NCBI GenBank assembly: GCA_002365865.1 | Contig: DFAQ01000028.1 | Location: forward strand, 7,120-14,152 | Direction: 5' to 3' | Origin: Pelotomaculum sp. UBA3102 | GTDB lineage: Bacteria > Bacillota > Desulfotomaculia > Desulfotomaculales > Pelotomaculaceae | DNA: 7,033 nt | Shown: positions 6,615-7,033 of the stretch, piece after piece | How positions within the stretch are numbered: the first letter of the stretch is position 1 | Layout: each line of letters opens with the position of its first letter | The notes under the pieces: generated by a model | The model's input: only the letters and a program-made list of their open reading frames with translations | What the model was told of the DNA's origin: nothing | The model's database searches: none | Position numbers and translations under genes: made by a program

Positions 6615-6647
6615 GACCACCTCTTATTGTATGTAATTACCAAATAA

Positions 6648-6677
6648 TATTATGGAAAACAGAAAAATATAACATTT
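6648..6677 (-). promoter_or_regulatory. Sigma-G-like promoter of the deacetylase-like gene
   Basis: On the minus strand, AAATG (6677-6673) and CATAATA (6654-6648) are separated by 18 bases. The -10 matches the sigma-G pattern CATWMTA at every position, and the -35 matches GHATR at four of five. A start near 6641 gives a leader of about 27 bases that includes the ribosome binding site. This fits a PdaB-like forespore gene. The stretch is AT-rich, so chance cannot be excluded. Confidence 0.45.
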
Positions 6678-6731
6678 ATTTCCACTGTCATGGATAAAGT
6701 TTATCAGGAAGGTGGTAATCAAAGCAGGGGC

Positions 6732-6760
6732 TTGACTTTCATAAAACTTTAGGTCATAAT
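6732..6760 (+). promoter_or_regulatory. Sigma-A promoter of the tRNA-Val gene
   Basis: TTGACT (6732-6737, five of six) and CATAAT (6755-6760, five of six) are separated by exactly 17 bases. Transcription should begin near 6767, about four bases before the mature tRNA, so the 5' leader is very short. Confidence 0.8.
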
Positions 6761-6770
6761 AATGATACTT

Positions 6771-6845
6771 GGGCGGGTAGTTCAGTGGGAGAACGTCTGC
6801 TTGACACGCAGAAGGCCGGAAGTTCAATTCTTCTCCCGCCCACCA
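6771..6845 (+). tRNA. trnV: tRNA-Val (anticodon GAC)
   Basis: A complete cloverleaf can be folded. The acceptor stem GGGCGGG/CCCGCCC is perfect. The D stem is GTTC/GAAC. The five-pair anticodon stem TCTGC/GCAGA closes the loop TTGACAC, with GAC at 6803-6805, reading valine codons GUC and GUU. The variable loop has five bases. The T stem GGAAG/CTTCT has one G-T pair and a TTCAATT loop. The discriminator is A and CCA (6843-6845) is encoded. It is a single gene with its own promoter and terminator. Confidence 0.95.
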
Positions 6846-6853
6846 GTAAAATC

Positions 6854-6872
6854 AAGCCCTCCGGGGCTTTTT
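6854..6872 (+). terminator. Rho-independent terminator after tRNA-Val
   Basis: AAGCCC (6854-6859) pairs with GGGCTT (6864-6869) around a TCCG loop, and the T run extends to 6872. It begins nine bases after the encoded CCA, so the tRNA transcript is monocistronic. Confidence 0.85.
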
Positions 6873-6939
6873 GGCATAGGTTTCGATGGAAACAGGAGCC
6901 TTGTAGAAAATGCTGGCGGTAGAGAGGAGACCTCAGCTG

Positions 6940-7033
6940 ATGCCGGAAGATGAATTAAGGGAAATGCTTCGTGCCGTCATACAGGAAGAGTTAAAACCTG
7001 TCCGTCAGGAATTGCAGCAGACGAATGAGCGAT
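6940..7033 (+). CDS. Hypothetical charged, probably coiled-coil protein, N-terminal fragment
   Basis: Thirty-one codons are visible before the right edge, beginning MPEDELREMLRAV and continuing with many Glu, Gln, Arg and regularly spaced Leu/Val residues. This suggests an amphipathic helix or coiled coil. GAGGAGA (6924-6930) precedes ATG 6940 by nine bases. ATG 6910 is in the same frame, but its nearest AGGAG lies eleven bases upstream, so it is less likely; a TAG at 6904-6906 closes the frame before that. I do not recognise the family and too little is present to assign a function. Confidence 0.65.
   Translation, partial: MPEDELREMLRAVIQEELKPVRQELQQTNER

Noticed and set aside
6626..6633. 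CATACAAT on the minus strand, a perfect sigma-E -10 box upstream of the deacetylase-like gene.
   Set aside because: Transcription would begin inside the Shine-Dalgarno sequence, and the best -35 at proper spacing (CCATAAT) is only partial.
6880..6893. GTTTC-GATG-GAAAC hairpin after the tRNA terminator.
   Set aside because: Only five pairs with no T run or other context, so it is within chance expectation.
6762..6953. Plus-strand open frame running through the tRNA.
   Set aside because: It crosses the tRNA-Val and its terminator, has no ribosome binding site, and is in a different frame from the downstream gene.

Overview
The window looks like the chromosome of a spore-forming, anaerobic Firmicute of the Clostridia, with a Pelotomaculum/Desulfotomaculum-type flavour. 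This is inferred from roughly balanced base composition, strong GAGGTG/AGGAG-type ribosome binding sites, TTG/GTG/CTG start codons, and a sporulation-type (PdaB-like) polysaccharide deacetylase homologue. No species can be fixed from the sequence alone. There is no phage, transposon, CRISPR array or other clear mobile element; the region reads as core chromosome with a few unusual proteins.

Layout. 1-1265 (minus): N-terminal part of DNA polymerase I, running off the left edge. 1266-1443: divergent intergenic region. 1444-2919 (plus): exported S41 carboxy-terminal processing protease with an added C-terminal stalk-like domain. 2996-5852 (plus): a probable three-gene run made of a SEC-C zinc-motif protein with a TFIIB/cyclin-like helix-turn-helix end, a DedA-family membrane protein that appears to start with CTG, and a PAP2-family lipid phosphatase. 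5859-6614 (minus): a PdaB-like polysaccharide deacetylase homologue that has lost its catalytic and metal-binding residues. 6771-6845 (plus): tRNA-Val(GAC), with a good sigma-A promoter just upstream and a rho-independent terminator just downstream. 6940-7033 (plus): start of a small charged, probably coiled-coil protein cut by the right edge.

How the genes may work together. The DedA/PAP2 pair is the clearest functional link. PAP2 enzymes can dephosphorylate undecaprenyl pyrophosphate on the outer face of the membrane, and DedA proteins are now known to include undecaprenyl-phosphate flippases, so the pair could recycle the cell-wall lipid carrier. The neighbouring S41 protease and the deacetylase-like protein also act at the envelope. 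The SEC-C/TFIIB-like protein heads the run and could be a regulator, but nothing in the sequence proves this.

Most worth a second look: the SEC-C plus TFIIB-like architecture, the deacetylase pseudoenzyme with its sigma-G-like promoter, the DedA/PAP2 recycling pair, and the CTG start of the DedA gene.
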